The position numbers and the translations under genes were made by a program. A DNA stretch of 64,000 nt from an uncultured Oscillospiraceae bacterium (GTDB taxonomy: Bacteria; Bacillota; Clostridia; Oscillospirales; Oscillospiraceae), in NCBI GenBank assembly GCA_934589155.1, contig CAKTNP010000005.1, positions 1 through 64,000 of the forward strand, written 5' to 3'. This document shows, in pieces, positions 42,124 through 51,405 of the stretch. The notes beneath the pieces are model-generated. The model was given only the letters and a program-made list of their open reading frames with translations. It ran no database searches and was not told the DNA's origin. The first letter of the stretch is position 1; each line of letters starts with the position of its first letter.

Positions 42124-42628
42124 ATGAGGTCAGCCGGCAATAGAGACGTCGTCCACGGCCGCCTCCAAACGCTTCATGTTCATGTATTTTTTGTTGCCCC
42201 ACTGGGTACCCGCCATGTGGCGCAGTCGGGCACAGACCAGCATCAGGGCGGAATTTCCGTCAGGAAATGTCCCCACCACCCGCGTCCTACGGCGGATCTC
42301 ACGGTTCAGCCGCTCGATCACATTATTGGTACGGATGCGCGTCCAGTGTTCGTCGGGAAAATGACAGTAGGTCAACATCTCCTCAATACCGCCGAAGCGG
42401 ATGATATTCGATACGCCGCTGAGAACTGTCAGGCTGTGACGGATAGGACCGCACCGAAGCAGGGGACCACCGTGAGTTGCTGTTGCATCCATCGTGTTAG
42501 GATGCAGGGAAATAACCTTTGCTGTGTTGTCTTTCATTGTTGTTTTCCCCCTTGAAATGTTGTTAAATGAGCATAAAAAAAGAGACTATCTGCGTAACGC
42601 ACACTTTGTGCATCTTGCAAATAGTCTC
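42124..42628 (-). mobile_element. IS256-family element, internally deleted
   Basis: A remnant of about 0.5 kb containing both ends of a transposase gene without its middle. The outer end has a GAGACTAT...ATAGTCTC inverted repeat (42582-42628) that resembles a terminal repeat. Confidence 0.7.
42130..42537 (-). pseudogene. IS256-type transposase with internal deletion
   Basis: The frame starts with an intact N-terminus (MKDNTAKVISLHPN, with AAGGGGG before the ATG). After about residue 45 it jumps to the conserved C-terminus: GIEEMLTYCHFPDEHW, RTNNVIERLNREIRRRTRVVG, FPDGNSALMLVCARLRHMAG. About 250 or more residues that would hold two of the three DDE residues are missing; the last Glu region remains. 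It cannot transpose alone, but could bind DNA as a truncated transposase. Confidence 0.75.
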
Positions 42629-43603
42629 GATTTTATAAATATTGAACGGACCCAGAAGGGCCACAAGTCACCTTATTCGGAATACCTCTTTCATGTGGCT
42701 TCATTATATGGTCTTTGACTGAGAATGTCAAGTATCAGAACAGAACCAAAACGATACTCCTTTCCCACACAGCTCCAAGGCTTGCTTTGCGATAGGGAAC
42801 TGCTAAGAGTCTCCGACCGACACAACAACTTTACCAGAATACCTGACGAATTTTGAAATTACATTACCCAGATAAATTAGGCAGGTTGCAAGTTTAACGT
42901 TCCATTTTGGCTTTGACCGCTACCAGTTATTTCCACTTTTCGACAGGTTCGCCAATTCTTGTACATTTTTAGCAATTCAGCGCCAAAAATGTCTCTTGAC
43001 AGCCCGCACGCCCTGGGGTATTGTAAGCCAGATAAATGGCAAGCACAAGGAACAATCGGAATAGGACAAATTCCAATCGTACACCATGCTTGTTGCCCCA
43101 CAATTCCGGCAGGCGAGTGGGTAGGCCGTAGCATCCGGCCTGTGCCATTGGGTAGCTAACCCAATGCAGTCTGCTCCGGGTAAAAAAATTGAACCCCATG
43201 CACGTCCAATGCACAGGGTTCTGAGTCCGGTATAAAATGCTACGCTCCCGAAAAGAAAAAGACACGCAATTTCCGAATCCAACAAAGGATAGCGGAATAT
43301 AACAGCGTCCACATCGTACCAGACAAAGCAGGCTTTGTCAAGGCTGTTATCTGAAAACAGCAGGGTGGACGATCCCTCGGGAGCGGTTATAAGCTGACCA
43401 CACAGTTAAAGTAGCAGCCGTAAGTACGCCGTGATTGCAGAAGTCAGTCCATGCCTTCTGCGGGAGCGCACTACGTTGACCGTCATTAAGCTGTGATGTT
43501 CCGGGCGTCTGTATCCAGAGGAGGTAGCACTCCAACGGAGCTGTGGCTGCCGGGAAAATCTGGGGTGGAACAGGCCACACACGAAAGCTTTTCTCAAACA
43601 AGA
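42629..43603. other. Region of about 1 kb without a supported gene
   Basis: Several overlapping frames on the minus strand (42877-43312) have no ribosome sites and no recognisable domain. The stretch 43330-43560 also gives no coding match. It forms the right end of the island. Confidence 0.5.
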
Positions 43604-43639
43604 CTCTCGCCCAGGGCATGAACCCTGGGCGAGATTTTC
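43604..43639 (-). terminator. tRNA-Tyr terminator now in use
   Basis: An 11-bp stem CTCGCCCAGGG with loop CATGAA, followed on the minus strand by AGTCTTGTTTG. If the island model holds, it was brought by the element. Confidence 0.8.
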
Positions 43640-43654
43640 TTGGTGGGGGAAGAT
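43640..43654. repeat. attR-like direct repeat (tRNA-Tyr 3' end)
   Basis: TTGGTGGGGGAAGAT, identical to 23736-23750. It spans the CCA end and acceptor strand of the intact tRNA gene. Confidence 0.8.
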
Positions 43655-43725
43655 GGATTCGAACCATCGAAGGCATAGCCAGCAGATTTACAGTCTGTCC
43701 CCTTTGGCCACTCGGGAATTCCCCC
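43641..43725 (-). tRNA. tRNA-Tyr (GTA)
   Basis: An 85-base type II tRNA with a long variable arm and encoded CCA. The anticodon arm reads CAGA-CTGTAAA-TCTG, anticodon GTA. The acceptor is GGGGGAA with TTCCCCC. It lies 26 bases after tRNA-Thr in one transcript. Confidence 0.95.
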
Positions 43726-43751
43726 ATATTCGGTTGTGCGAGACACTTGTG

Positions 43752-43827
43752 TGGAGCCGGTAGACGGATTCGAACCCCCGACCTACTGATTACAAATCAG
43801 TTGCTCTACCGGCTGAGCTATACCGGC
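43752..43827 (-). tRNA. tRNA-Thr (TGT)
   Basis: A 76-base cloverleaf with encoded CCA, anticodon arm ACTGA-TTTGTAA-TCAGT, acceptor GCCGGTA with TACCGGC. Confidence 0.95.
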
Positions 43828-43847
43828 GTCTCGAACAGAACGTGCTT

Positions 43848-43876
43848 ATTATAGCCAGCTTCCGCCAAAATGTCAA
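43848..43876 (-). promoter_or_regulatory. Promoter of the tRNA-Thr/tRNA-Tyr unit
   Basis: A perfect TTGACA, 17 bases, TATAAT on the minus strand, 21 bases before tRNA-Thr, as expected of a strong stable-RNA promoter. Confidence 0.9.
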
Positions 43877-44005
43877 GTGTTTTTTTCGCTTTTCGAAATC
43901 GAAGGGGAAAGTCGGGACCCTTCGGGAAAAAATCCGGATCCCACTTCCCTTTTGGGTGGAAATGGGGTATAATGGCCGGGAATTTTCCAAAAAGGGGGAG
44001 CCGCC

Positions 44006-45334
44006 ATGCTGCCGGCAGATTTTTTGACCCGGATGGAGGACCAACTGGGGCCTCAGTATTCCGCATTCCTGGAGGCCTACGACCGGCCCCGAGCCGTGGG
44101 ACTCCGGTTTAATCCGCTGAAGGCGGACCGCTTTCCGGCACTGCCCTTTTTGAGGGATCCGGTGCCCTGGGCAGAGAACGGCTGGTATTACGATCCCGAG
44201 GCCCGGCCCGGCCTGCACCCTTTTCATGAGGCGGGATTGTACTATCTTCAGGAGCCCAGCGCCATGGCCCCCGTGACCCTGTTGGATCCCCGGCCTGGGG
44301 AGGTGATCCTGGACCTCTGTGCCGCCCCTGGCGGCAAGACCACACAGATCGCCGGAGCCATGGGCGGTCGGGGCCTGCTTGTCTCCAACGAGATCAACCC
44401 CAAACGGGCCCGGATCCTCAGCCGGAACGTGGAGCGCATGGGGGTCGCCAACTGCCTGGTGCTGAACGAGCGGCCCCAGACCCTGGAGGCCCGGTTCCCC
44501 CGGTTCTTTGACAAGATCCTGGTGGACGCCCCTTGTTCCGGCGAGGGAATGTTCCGGAAGGAGGAGGCCGCCCTTACGGACTGGAGCCCGGAGACCGTGA
44601 CCATGTGCGCCCGGCGCCAGGGGGAGATCCTGAACTCCGCCGCCCGGATGCTGACCCCCGGCGGGCGGCTGGTCTACTCCACCTGCACCTTTGCTCCCCA
44701 GGAGGACGAGGGGGCCGTGTCGGCCTTTCTGAAGACCCATCCGGACTTTGAGGTGGAGGAGGTCTCCGCCCCTTGGTTCTCGCCGGGAGACCCCGGCCCG
44801 GTGCCGGACCCGGCGCCGGGGCTGGAGCGTACCTTCCGACTCATGCCCCATCTGCTCCGGGGCGAGGGCCACTATGCCGCCGTTCTGCGGCACAGGGGAG
44901 AGGGGGAGCCGGAGCGGCAGGCCGGGGCCGGGGAGAAGTGCCCCAAGGAGGCCGCCGCCTTCTGCCGGGAGCTGGGGCTCAACCTGCCCCGGGGAAAGTA
45001 CCTCTCCTTCGGCGCCGGCTGGTATCTTGCCCCGGAGGAGCTGCCGGAGCTGAGGGGCCTGAAGGTCCTGCGGCCGGGCCTGGAGCTGGGAGACCTGCAG
45101 AAGGGCCGATTCACCCCGGCCCATGCCCTGGCCCTGGCCAGCCGCAGCGCCGCCCGGACTCAGGATCTGGACCCGGAGGGACCGGAGATCCGAAATTATC
45201 TTCAGGGCCAGGTGCTGCCCGGTTCGGGGAAGGGCTGGACCCTTATGACCGTGGGGGGCTGCTCCATAGGCTGGGCCAAGGCCTCCGAGGGCCAGCTTAA
45301 GAATCACTATCCAAAGGGATTGCGCCGGTTATAA
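44006..45334 (+). CDS. rsmF: 16S rRNA (cytosine-5-)-methyltransferase, RsmF/RsmB-NOP family
   Basis: A 442-aa m5C methyltransferase. The SAM site is ILDLCAAPGGKTTQIA. The two catalytic cysteines lie in VDAPCSGEGMFRK and YSTCTFAPQEDE. A C-terminal RNA-binding region (AAAFCRELGLNLPRGKYLSFGAGWYL to the end) marks it as RsmF-type with a PUA-like tail rather than the shorter RsmB. It probably methylates C1407 or a nearby base of 16S rRNA. ATG follows AAAGGGGGAG; TATAAT at 43968-43973 with a poor -35 is a likely promoter. Confidence 0.88.
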   Translation: MLPADFLTRMEDQLGPQYSAFLEAYDRPRAVGLRFNPLKADRFPALPFLRDPVPWAENGWYYDPEARPGLHPFHEAGLYYLQEPSAMAPVTLLDPRPGEVILDLCAAPGGKTTQIAGAMGGRGLLVSNEINPKRARILSRNVERMGVANCLVLNERPQTLEARFPRFFDKILVDAPCSGEGMFRKEEAALTDWSPETVTMCARRQGEILNSAARMLTPGGRLVYSTCTFAPQEDEGAVSAFLKTHPDFEVEEVSAPWFSPGDPGPVPDPAPGLERTFRLMPHLLRGEGHYAAVLRHRGEGEPERQAGAGEKCPKEAAAFCRELGLNLPRGKYLSFGAGWYLAPEELPELRGLKVLRPGLELGDLQKGRFTPAHALALASRSAARTQDLDPEGPEIRNYLQGQVLPGSGKGWTLMTVGGCSIGWAKASEGQLKNHYPKGLRRL

Positions 45335-45365
45335 GCGGTTTTCTTTGGAAATGCCCGGAAAAGTC

Positions 45366-45394
45366 TTTACAATCTGTAAAGATTATGGTATAGT
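45366..45394 (+). promoter_or_regulatory. murA promoter
   Basis: TTTACA, 17 bases, TATAGT, 60 bases before the GTG start. Confidence 0.75.
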
Positions 45395-45453
45395 TATGGA
45401 CGGCTTTCCGGGGGAAAACCCCGACGAATACAACACATGGGAGAGGATACTCC

Positions 45454-46719
45454 GTGTCACGATATAAAATTACCGGTGGCAGACCCTTGGCCGGCACCGT
45501 GAACATCAGCGGCGCCAAGAATGCCGCCGTTGCCATTCTGCCGGCGGCCCTATTGGTGAAGGGCGTCTGTCGGATCGAGAACATTCCCGATATTTCCGAT
45601 GTACGCCTGCTGCTGGATATTATGTCCGGCATGGGGGTCCGGGTGAACAAGCCGGAGCCCGGCGTGGTGGAGCTGGACTGCACCGATGTGCCCTACTGCG
45701 AGCCCGACGCCGCCCTGGCGGGGCGGATGCGGGCCTCCTATTACCTGCTGGGGGCTCAGCTGGGCCGCTTCGGTCGGTCCCATGTGGCCCTGCCCGGGGG
45801 CTGCAATTTTGCCTCCCGGCCCATTGACCAGCACGTCAAGGGCTTCATGGCCCTGGGGGCCGAGGTGGAGGAGACCGAGGACTATGTGGAGGCCCGGGCC
45901 GGAGAGGATGGGCTCCGGGGCGGCCGGGTGAACCTGGACGTGGTCTCCGTGGGAGCTACCATCAACATCATCATTGCCGCCGCCACGGTGCCCGGCATTA
46001 CCGTCATCGAAAACGCCGCCAAGGAGCCCCACATTGTGGATCTGGCCAACTTCCTTAACACCATGGGGGCCAAGATCTCCGGCGCAGGCACCGACGTGGT
46101 GAAGATCAAGGGCGTGCCCGCCCTGAAGGGCGGCACCTATTCCATCATCCCCGATCAGATCGAGACCGGCACCTATATGGCTGCCGTTGCCGCCGCCGGC
46201 GGCAACGTTCTGATCCGCAATGTGATCCCCAAGCACATGGACTGCATCTCCGCCAAGCTGGCGGAAATGGGGGCCCAGGTCATTGAGTATGACGATGCCA
46301 TCCGGGTGATCCGCACGGGACCTTTGCGCCGGGCTACGGTGAAGACCATGCCTTATCCCGGGTTCCCCACGGATATGCAGGGGCAGATCTGTGTGTGCAT
46401 GGCTCTGGCAAGCGGAGTCAGCCGGATCACGGAGAGCATTTATGAGACCCGGTTCTTCGGCTATTGCGAGGAGCTGGCCGCCATGGGGGCCAACATCCAG
46501 GTGGCCGGGAAGGTGGCCGTTATCACCGGCTGCGCCCAGCTCCACGGCGCCACCGTCCGGGCCCATGACCTTCGGGCCGGCGCGGCCCTGGTCATTGCGG
46601 GCCTGGCCGCTCAGGGAGAGACCTGCGTGACGGACATCCACTATATCGAGCGGGGCTATGAGGATCTTGTGGGAAAGCTCCGGGCCATCGGCGCGGACAT
46701 TGAGAGAATTGACGATTGA
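45454..46719 (+). CDS. murA: UDP-N-acetylglucosamine 1-carboxyvinyltransferase
   Basis: The first committed enzyme of peptidoglycan synthesis, adding enolpyruvate to UDP-GlcNAc. It is 421 aa long, with the substrate motif SGAKNAAVAIL at the N-terminus and the catalytic, fosfomycin-reactive cysteine in PGGCNFASRPIDQHVKGF. The later segments FPTDMQGQ and ETRFFGYCEEL are conserved. The start is GTG 45454, preceded by GGGAGAGG. Low-GC Firmicutes often carry two murA genes; which copy this is cannot be said from one window. Its own promoter and terminator make it a single unit. Confidence 0.93.
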   Translation: MSRYKITGGRPLAGTVNISGAKNAAVAILPAALLVKGVCRIENIPDISDVRLLLDIMSGMGVRVNKPEPGVVELDCTDVPYCEPDAALAGRMRASYYLLGAQLGRFGRSHVALPGGCNFASRPIDQHVKGFMALGAEVEETEDYVEARAGEDGLRGGRVNLDVVSVGATINIIIAAATVPGITVIENAAKEPHIVDLANFLNTMGAKISGAGTDVVKIKGVPALKGGTYSIIPDQIETGTYMAAVAAAGGNVLIRNVIPKHMDCISAKLAEMGAQVIEYDDAIRVIRTGPLRRATVKTMPYPGFPTDMQGQICVCMALASGVSRITESIYETRFFGYCEELAAMGANIQVAGKVAVITGCAQLHGATVRAHDLRAGAALVIAGLAAQGETCVTDIHYIERGYEDLVGKLRAIGADIERIDD

Positions 46720-46724
46720 GCTTC

Positions 46725-46754
46725 ACCGGCGCAGAGATGCGCCGGTTTCTTTTT
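46725..46754 (+). terminator. murA terminator
   Basis: A 9-bp stem ACCGGCGCA with loop GAGA, then TTCTTTTT. Confidence 0.85.
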
Positions 46755-46793
46755 GGGAAAAATTGGAGCTTGCAGGCCATTTTTCCGGATCCC

Positions 46794-46824
46794 TTGACAT
46801 TCCTTCGGAACCTGATATTATAAT
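46794..46824 (+). promoter_or_regulatory. Promoter of the zinc-ribbon membrane protein gene
   Basis: TTGACA (46794-46799) followed by overlapping -10 candidates TATTAT (46816-46821) and TATAAT (46819-46824). Confidence 0.65.
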
Positions 46825-46891
46825 TGTAGGGGCCCCGGGGATATGGGTCCTGAGCGAAAACAAATATATAGAAGAATCGGGAGGAATTTTC

Positions 46892-47710
46892 ATGATCAAA
46901 GCAATGTATGGGCGTGCCTTTGAGGTCCTGAAGAAAAAGCCTCTGCGGCTGTGGGGCATCTCCCTGCTGTCTGCGGTCCTGGCTTACCTGGCAGGCATCG
47001 GCTTCGCCGGGATCCTGGCCATCGGTCTGGCGGTGGAATGGCTGCTGGACGCGGCAATGGCCAATATTTACCTGAAGGGCCTTCACGGCGAGATGCCGGA
47101 AAGCGCGGACCTGTTCGCCACCTTCAAAAAGGACTGTATCGCCCGGACCGCCGGCGGCATGGGCTGGAGGGCTCTGTGGGTGTTCCTGTGGGGGCTGATC
47201 CCGATCTGCGGCTTTGTGTTCGGCACCATTAAGAAGTACACCTACGCTTTCACCCCCTACATCCTCCTGCAGCGGCCGGAGGTCAGCGCCACCCAGGCCA
47301 TTAAGGTCTCCGAGAAGGAGACGGAGGGCTATCGGGGCAAAATGTTCCTGGCGGATTTCCTGGCCATCCTGCTCTTTTCCGTGGCCCTGCTGCTTCTGAA
47401 CCTGTTGGGACTGATCCCCGTGCTGGGCGTACTGTTCAAGATCGTCTACTTCGCCCTGCTCATCGCCGGTCTGGCCCTGATGCCCCTGTTCCTGGGCCTG
47501 GTCCGTGCGGCTTTCTATGAGGAGATCCAGCGCTGCAACGCCGACCCCGCCTACCGGGCAAAGTACTTCGCCCCGGCCCCTGCTGCTCCCGCGGCGCCCG
47601 TGGCCGCTCCGGTGCAGCCCGAGGGCCCCGTTTCCTTCTGCCCCAACTGCGGGGCAAAGATCCCGGAGGGCACCGCTTTCTGCCCCAATTGCGGTACAAA
47701 ACAGAACTGA
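46892..47710 (+). CDS. Integral membrane protein with C-terminal zinc ribbon
   Basis: A 272-aa protein. Residues 20-215 contain about five or six hydrophobic segments with an amphipathic start (KAMYGRAFEVLKKKPLRLWG), resembling DUF975/glycerophosphoryl-diester-like membrane families. An Ala/Pro linker leads to a zinc ribbon, CPNCGAKIPEGTAFCPNCG (about 250-268). Zinc-ribbon tails on such proteins are common in Firmicutes, and their function is not known. ATG 46892 follows GGGAGGA. Confidence 0.75.
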   Translation: MIKAMYGRAFEVLKKKPLRLWGISLLSAVLAYLAGIGFAGILAIGLAVEWLLDAAMANIYLKGLHGEMPESADLFATFKKDCIARTAGGMGWRALWVFLWGLIPICGFVFGTIKKYTYAFTPYILLQRPEVSATQAIKVSEKETEGYRGKMFLADFLAILLFSVALLLLNLLGLIPVLGVLFKIVYFALLIAGLALMPLFLGLVRAAFYEEIQRCNADPAYRAKYFAPAPAAPAAPVAAPVQPEGPVSFCPNCGAKIPEGTAFCPNCGTKQN

Positions 47711-47720
47711 TATTTACGCG

Positions 47721-47750
47721 AGCCCGCCGGTTTTGCCGGCGGGCTTTCTG
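47721..47750 (+). terminator. Terminator after the zinc-ribbon gene
   Basis: A 10-bp stem AGCCCGCCGG with CCGGCGGGCT, loop TTTTG, tail TTCT. Confidence 0.85.
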
Positions 47751-47855
47751 CGTAAAAGGCCGATTCTTGTCGAAAATGTCAAAACTCGAACCATAAAATT
47801 GTGCAAATTGCTGTGATTTTGGGCGCGCATTTCCGGAAGTTTGGCGTCGGAACCC

Positions 47856-47884
47856 TTGCAACGGGACGGAGGATGAACTATAAT
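47856..47884 (+). promoter_or_regulatory. Promoter of the 47944 gene
   Basis: TTGCAA, 17 bases, TATAAT, 59 bases before the ATG. The transcript would have a leader of about 50 bases. Confidence 0.7.
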
Positions 47885-47943
47885 ACATGATAAGATCTAC
47901 CTGCCGTAGGTCTGAAATCCATAAGATTGGAGGACGTTTGAAC

Positions 47944-48174
47944 ATGAAAAAGATCATTTGTAAGCGGGAGTATGACACGGAGACCGCCGTGTTGGTCAAG
48001 AAGCACACCGTGGGAGCCTTCGGTGACCCCGCAGGCTATGAGGAGTCTCTGTACCAGACGCCCAAGGGACTGTATTTTCTGTACCTCTGCGGCGGCGCTG
48101 AATCTCCCTATTGCGCCGAGGACATCAAGTGCCTGGCCAAGAATAAGGTGGACGCTTGGCTGGAAAACCATTGA
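47944..48174 (+). CDS. Small conserved-looking protein of unknown function
   Basis: A 76-aa cytosolic protein (MKKIICKREYDTETA..., then GLYFLYLCGGAESPY). It has no cysteine motif pair or membrane segment. GGAGGA upstream, a consensus promoter and a strong terminator show it is a genuine single gene. The alternation of short strands suggests a compact beta-rich fold. I do not recognise a function. Confidence 0.65.
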   Translation: MKKIICKREYDTETAVLVKKHTVGAFGDPAGYEESLYQTPKGLYFLYLCGGAESPYCAEDIKCLAKNKVDAWLENH

Positions 48175-48187
48175 TCCGGTGCGAATC

Positions 48188-49796
<1,609 letters not shown>

Positions 49797-49819
49797 CCCT
49801 TTGGTTCTGTATAAAGTTT

Positions 49820-49849
49820 GGGGCGCCGCGGAAGCGGCGCCCCTTGTCT
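49820..49849 (+). terminator. gdhA terminator
   Basis: A 10-bp perfect stem GGGGCGCCGC with loop GGAA, then TTGTCT. Confidence 0.8.
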
Positions 49850-49870
49850 CACCGTCAGTCGGAGGATACT

Positions 49871-50422
49871 ATGGAAATTTTAGATCTTGTGGATGAAAGC
49901 GGGCGGCCCACGGGCCGGACCGCGGCCAGGGCCCAGGTCCATCGATTAGGCCTATGCCACCGGACCAGCCACGTCTGGGTCCTGCGCCGGCGGGAGGGCC
50001 GGCGGCAGGTCCTGCTGCAGAAGCGCAGCGAGGGAAAAGACTCCTTCCCCGGCTGCTGGGACTGTTCCAGCGCAGGCCATATTCCGGCGGGGGTGGATTT
50101 TGTACCCTCTGCCCTGCGGGAGCTCCGGGAGGAGCTGGGGGTGGAGGCAGAAGCCCGGGACCTGGGCCTCTGCGGCCGGAGGCACACCCGCTATGAAGGG
50201 CGGTTCCGGGGCGAACCCTTTTTGGACGATGAGGTCACCAATGTCTACGTTCTCTTGCTGGACCGGGAGACCGAGGATTTCGTGATCCAGAAGGAGGAGC
50301 TGTCCCGGGTCCAATGGTTCGATCTGGAGGACCTGACGGGAGCGCTGGAGGCCGGGACCCTGCGGCACTGCATCTATCCGGAGGAGCTGGAGCTGGTCCG
50401 GACGGCCATGAGAAAAAGATAG
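49871..50422 (+). CDS. Nudix hydrolase, IPP-isomerase-like subgroup
   Basis: A 183-aa protein starting MEILDLVDESGRPTGRTAAR, the COG1443-type opening shared by isopentenyl-diphosphate isomerase-like Nudix enzymes. The Nudix box is GHIPAGVDFVPSALRELREELGVE, with the REL-REELG core complete. Its substrate may be a nucleoside diphosphate derivative; an isomerase role is less likely because the catalytic Cys/Glu context of Idi is not evident. GGAGGA precedes ATG 49871. Confidence 0.82.
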   Translation: MEILDLVDESGRPTGRTAARAQVHRLGLCHRTSHVWVLRRREGRRQVLLQKRSEGKDSFPGCWDCSSAGHIPAGVDFVPSALRELREELGVEAEARDLGLCGRRHTRYEGRFRGEPFLDDEVTNVYVLLLDRETEDFVIQKEELSRVQWFDLEDLTGALEAGTLRHCIYPEELELVRTAMRKR

Positions 50423-50424
50423 AG

Positions 50425-50461
50425 AAAAGCAGCGGAAGACCTGGTCTTCCGCTGCTTTTTT
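50425..50461. terminator. Bidirectional terminator, Nudix gene and tcdA
   Basis: A 16-bp stem with A and T runs at both ends and a 3-base loop, between converging genes. Confidence 0.9.
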
Positions 50462-50468
50462 ATGATGG

Positions 50469-51245
50469 TCAGATGCCCATTCCCATACCCCGGACGCCGG
50501 TGAGATCCTTGACGACCTCCCCCGCAATAATGAGGCCCACCACGGAGGGCACAAAGGCGTTGCTGCCGGGGACCTGCCGCTGCTGAGTACATTTCCGGGC
50601 GGTGCCGGGGGGACAGATGCAATGGGCCTTGCAGCTGATGGACATGTCCTCCTGGGGCGGGGTGGGGAGCTCGTCGGAGTAGACCACCTTCAGGCTCTTG
50701 ATCTTCCGCTTCCGCAGCTCCGACCGCATGACCTTGGCCAGGGGGCAGACCCGGGTCTTATAAATATCCGTCACCCGGAAGGCTGTGGGGTCCACCTTGT
50801 TCCCGGCACCCATGGAGCTGATGATGGGGGTCCCTGCCGCCTTGGCGTTGACCACCAGGCACAGCTTGCCCGTCACCGTGTCGATGGCGTCCACGATGTA
50901 GTCATACTGGGTGAAGTCAAATTCCCCGGCGGTGTCGGGGGTATAGAAGGTCTTGAAAACGGTGACCTTGCAGTTGGGATTGATGTCCGCCACCCGTTCC
51001 GCCGCCACGTCCACCTTATAGTGACCCACGGTTTTTCGGGTGGCATAGATCTGGCGATTGATATTGGTCAGGCACACCCGGTCGTCGTCGATCAGATCCA
51101 GAGCACCGACACCGGACCGGGCCAGAGCCTCCACCGTGTAGCCGCCTACGCCGCCGATGCCGAAGACCGCCACCCGGCTGGCCGCCAGCTTCTCCATGGC
51201 CTCGTGGCCGAAGGTCAGCTCCGTTCTTGAAAATGCGTTGAGCAT
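50469..51245 (-). CDS. tcdA: tRNA threonylcarbamoyladenosine dehydratase
   Basis: A 258-aa E1-like enzyme that uses ATP to cyclise t6A37 of tRNA to ct6A. The nucleotide site is VAVFGIGGVGGYTVEALARSG, and LIDDDRVCLTNINRQIYA is the E1 motif with the Arg finger. SSMGAGNKVDPTAFRVTDIYKTRVCPLAKVMR is the TcdA-type segment. A Cys-rich part (CKAHCICPPGTARKC) near the C-terminus may bind metal. The start has a poor GAGAGAA site. It stands alone, facing the Nudix gene. Confidence 0.9.
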   Translation of the reverse strand: MLNAFSRTELTFGHEAMEKLAASRVAVFGIGGVGGYTVEALARSGVGALDLIDDDRVCLTNINRQIYATRKTVGHYKVDVAAERVADINPNCKVTVFKTFYTPDTAGEFDFTQYDYIVDAIDTVTGKLCLVVNAKAAGTPIISSMGAGNKVDPTAFRVTDIYKTRVCPLAKVMRSELRKRKIKSLKVVYSDELPTPPQEDMSISCKAHCICPPGTARKCTQQRQVPGSNAFVPSVVGLIIAGEVVKDLTGVRGMGMGI

Positions 51246-51344
51246 GATATTCTCTCCTTTTCTGCCCTATAACCTACGGCAGAGATAGGCTTTCCCCATT
51301 GTACCCAATCCCATGGAAAATGTCAATATTCCGGGGGTGTGGGG

Positions 51345-51387
51345 GCAAAAGAAGGGCCCTTCGCCGGGAATGGGGCGAAGGGCCCTT
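51345..51387 (-). terminator. Terminator of the MATE gene
   Basis: A 14-bp stem AAGGGCCCTTCGCC followed on the minus strand by CTTTTGCC, just after the stop at 51406. Confidence 0.85.
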
Positions 51388-51405
51388 TTGATAAATGAGA
51401 CGAGG

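Larger units (their letters stand above)
23736..43654. mobile_element. Genomic island integrated at tRNA-Tyr
   Basis: About 19.9 kb lie between two identical 15-base repeats, the right one being the 3' end of an intact tRNA-Tyr. The interior has lower GC, different codon choice (CGC/GCA rather than CGG/GCC), a serine resolvase, toxin-antitoxin genes, transposase remnants and broken genes. Only a small resolvase is present and no tyrosine integrase, so the element looks immobile or decayed. It is a composite: an accessory part at 23.8-31.5 kb and a sugar-use locus at 31.6-41.9 kb. Confidence 0.75.

Noticed and set aside
42877..43312. Overlapping minus-strand frames of 85-111 codons
   Set aside because: No ribosome sites, no recognisable domain, mutually overlapping frames.
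43347..43727. Frame across tRNA-Tyr (MGEFPSGQRG...)
   Set aside because: Another tRNA-derived false ORF.
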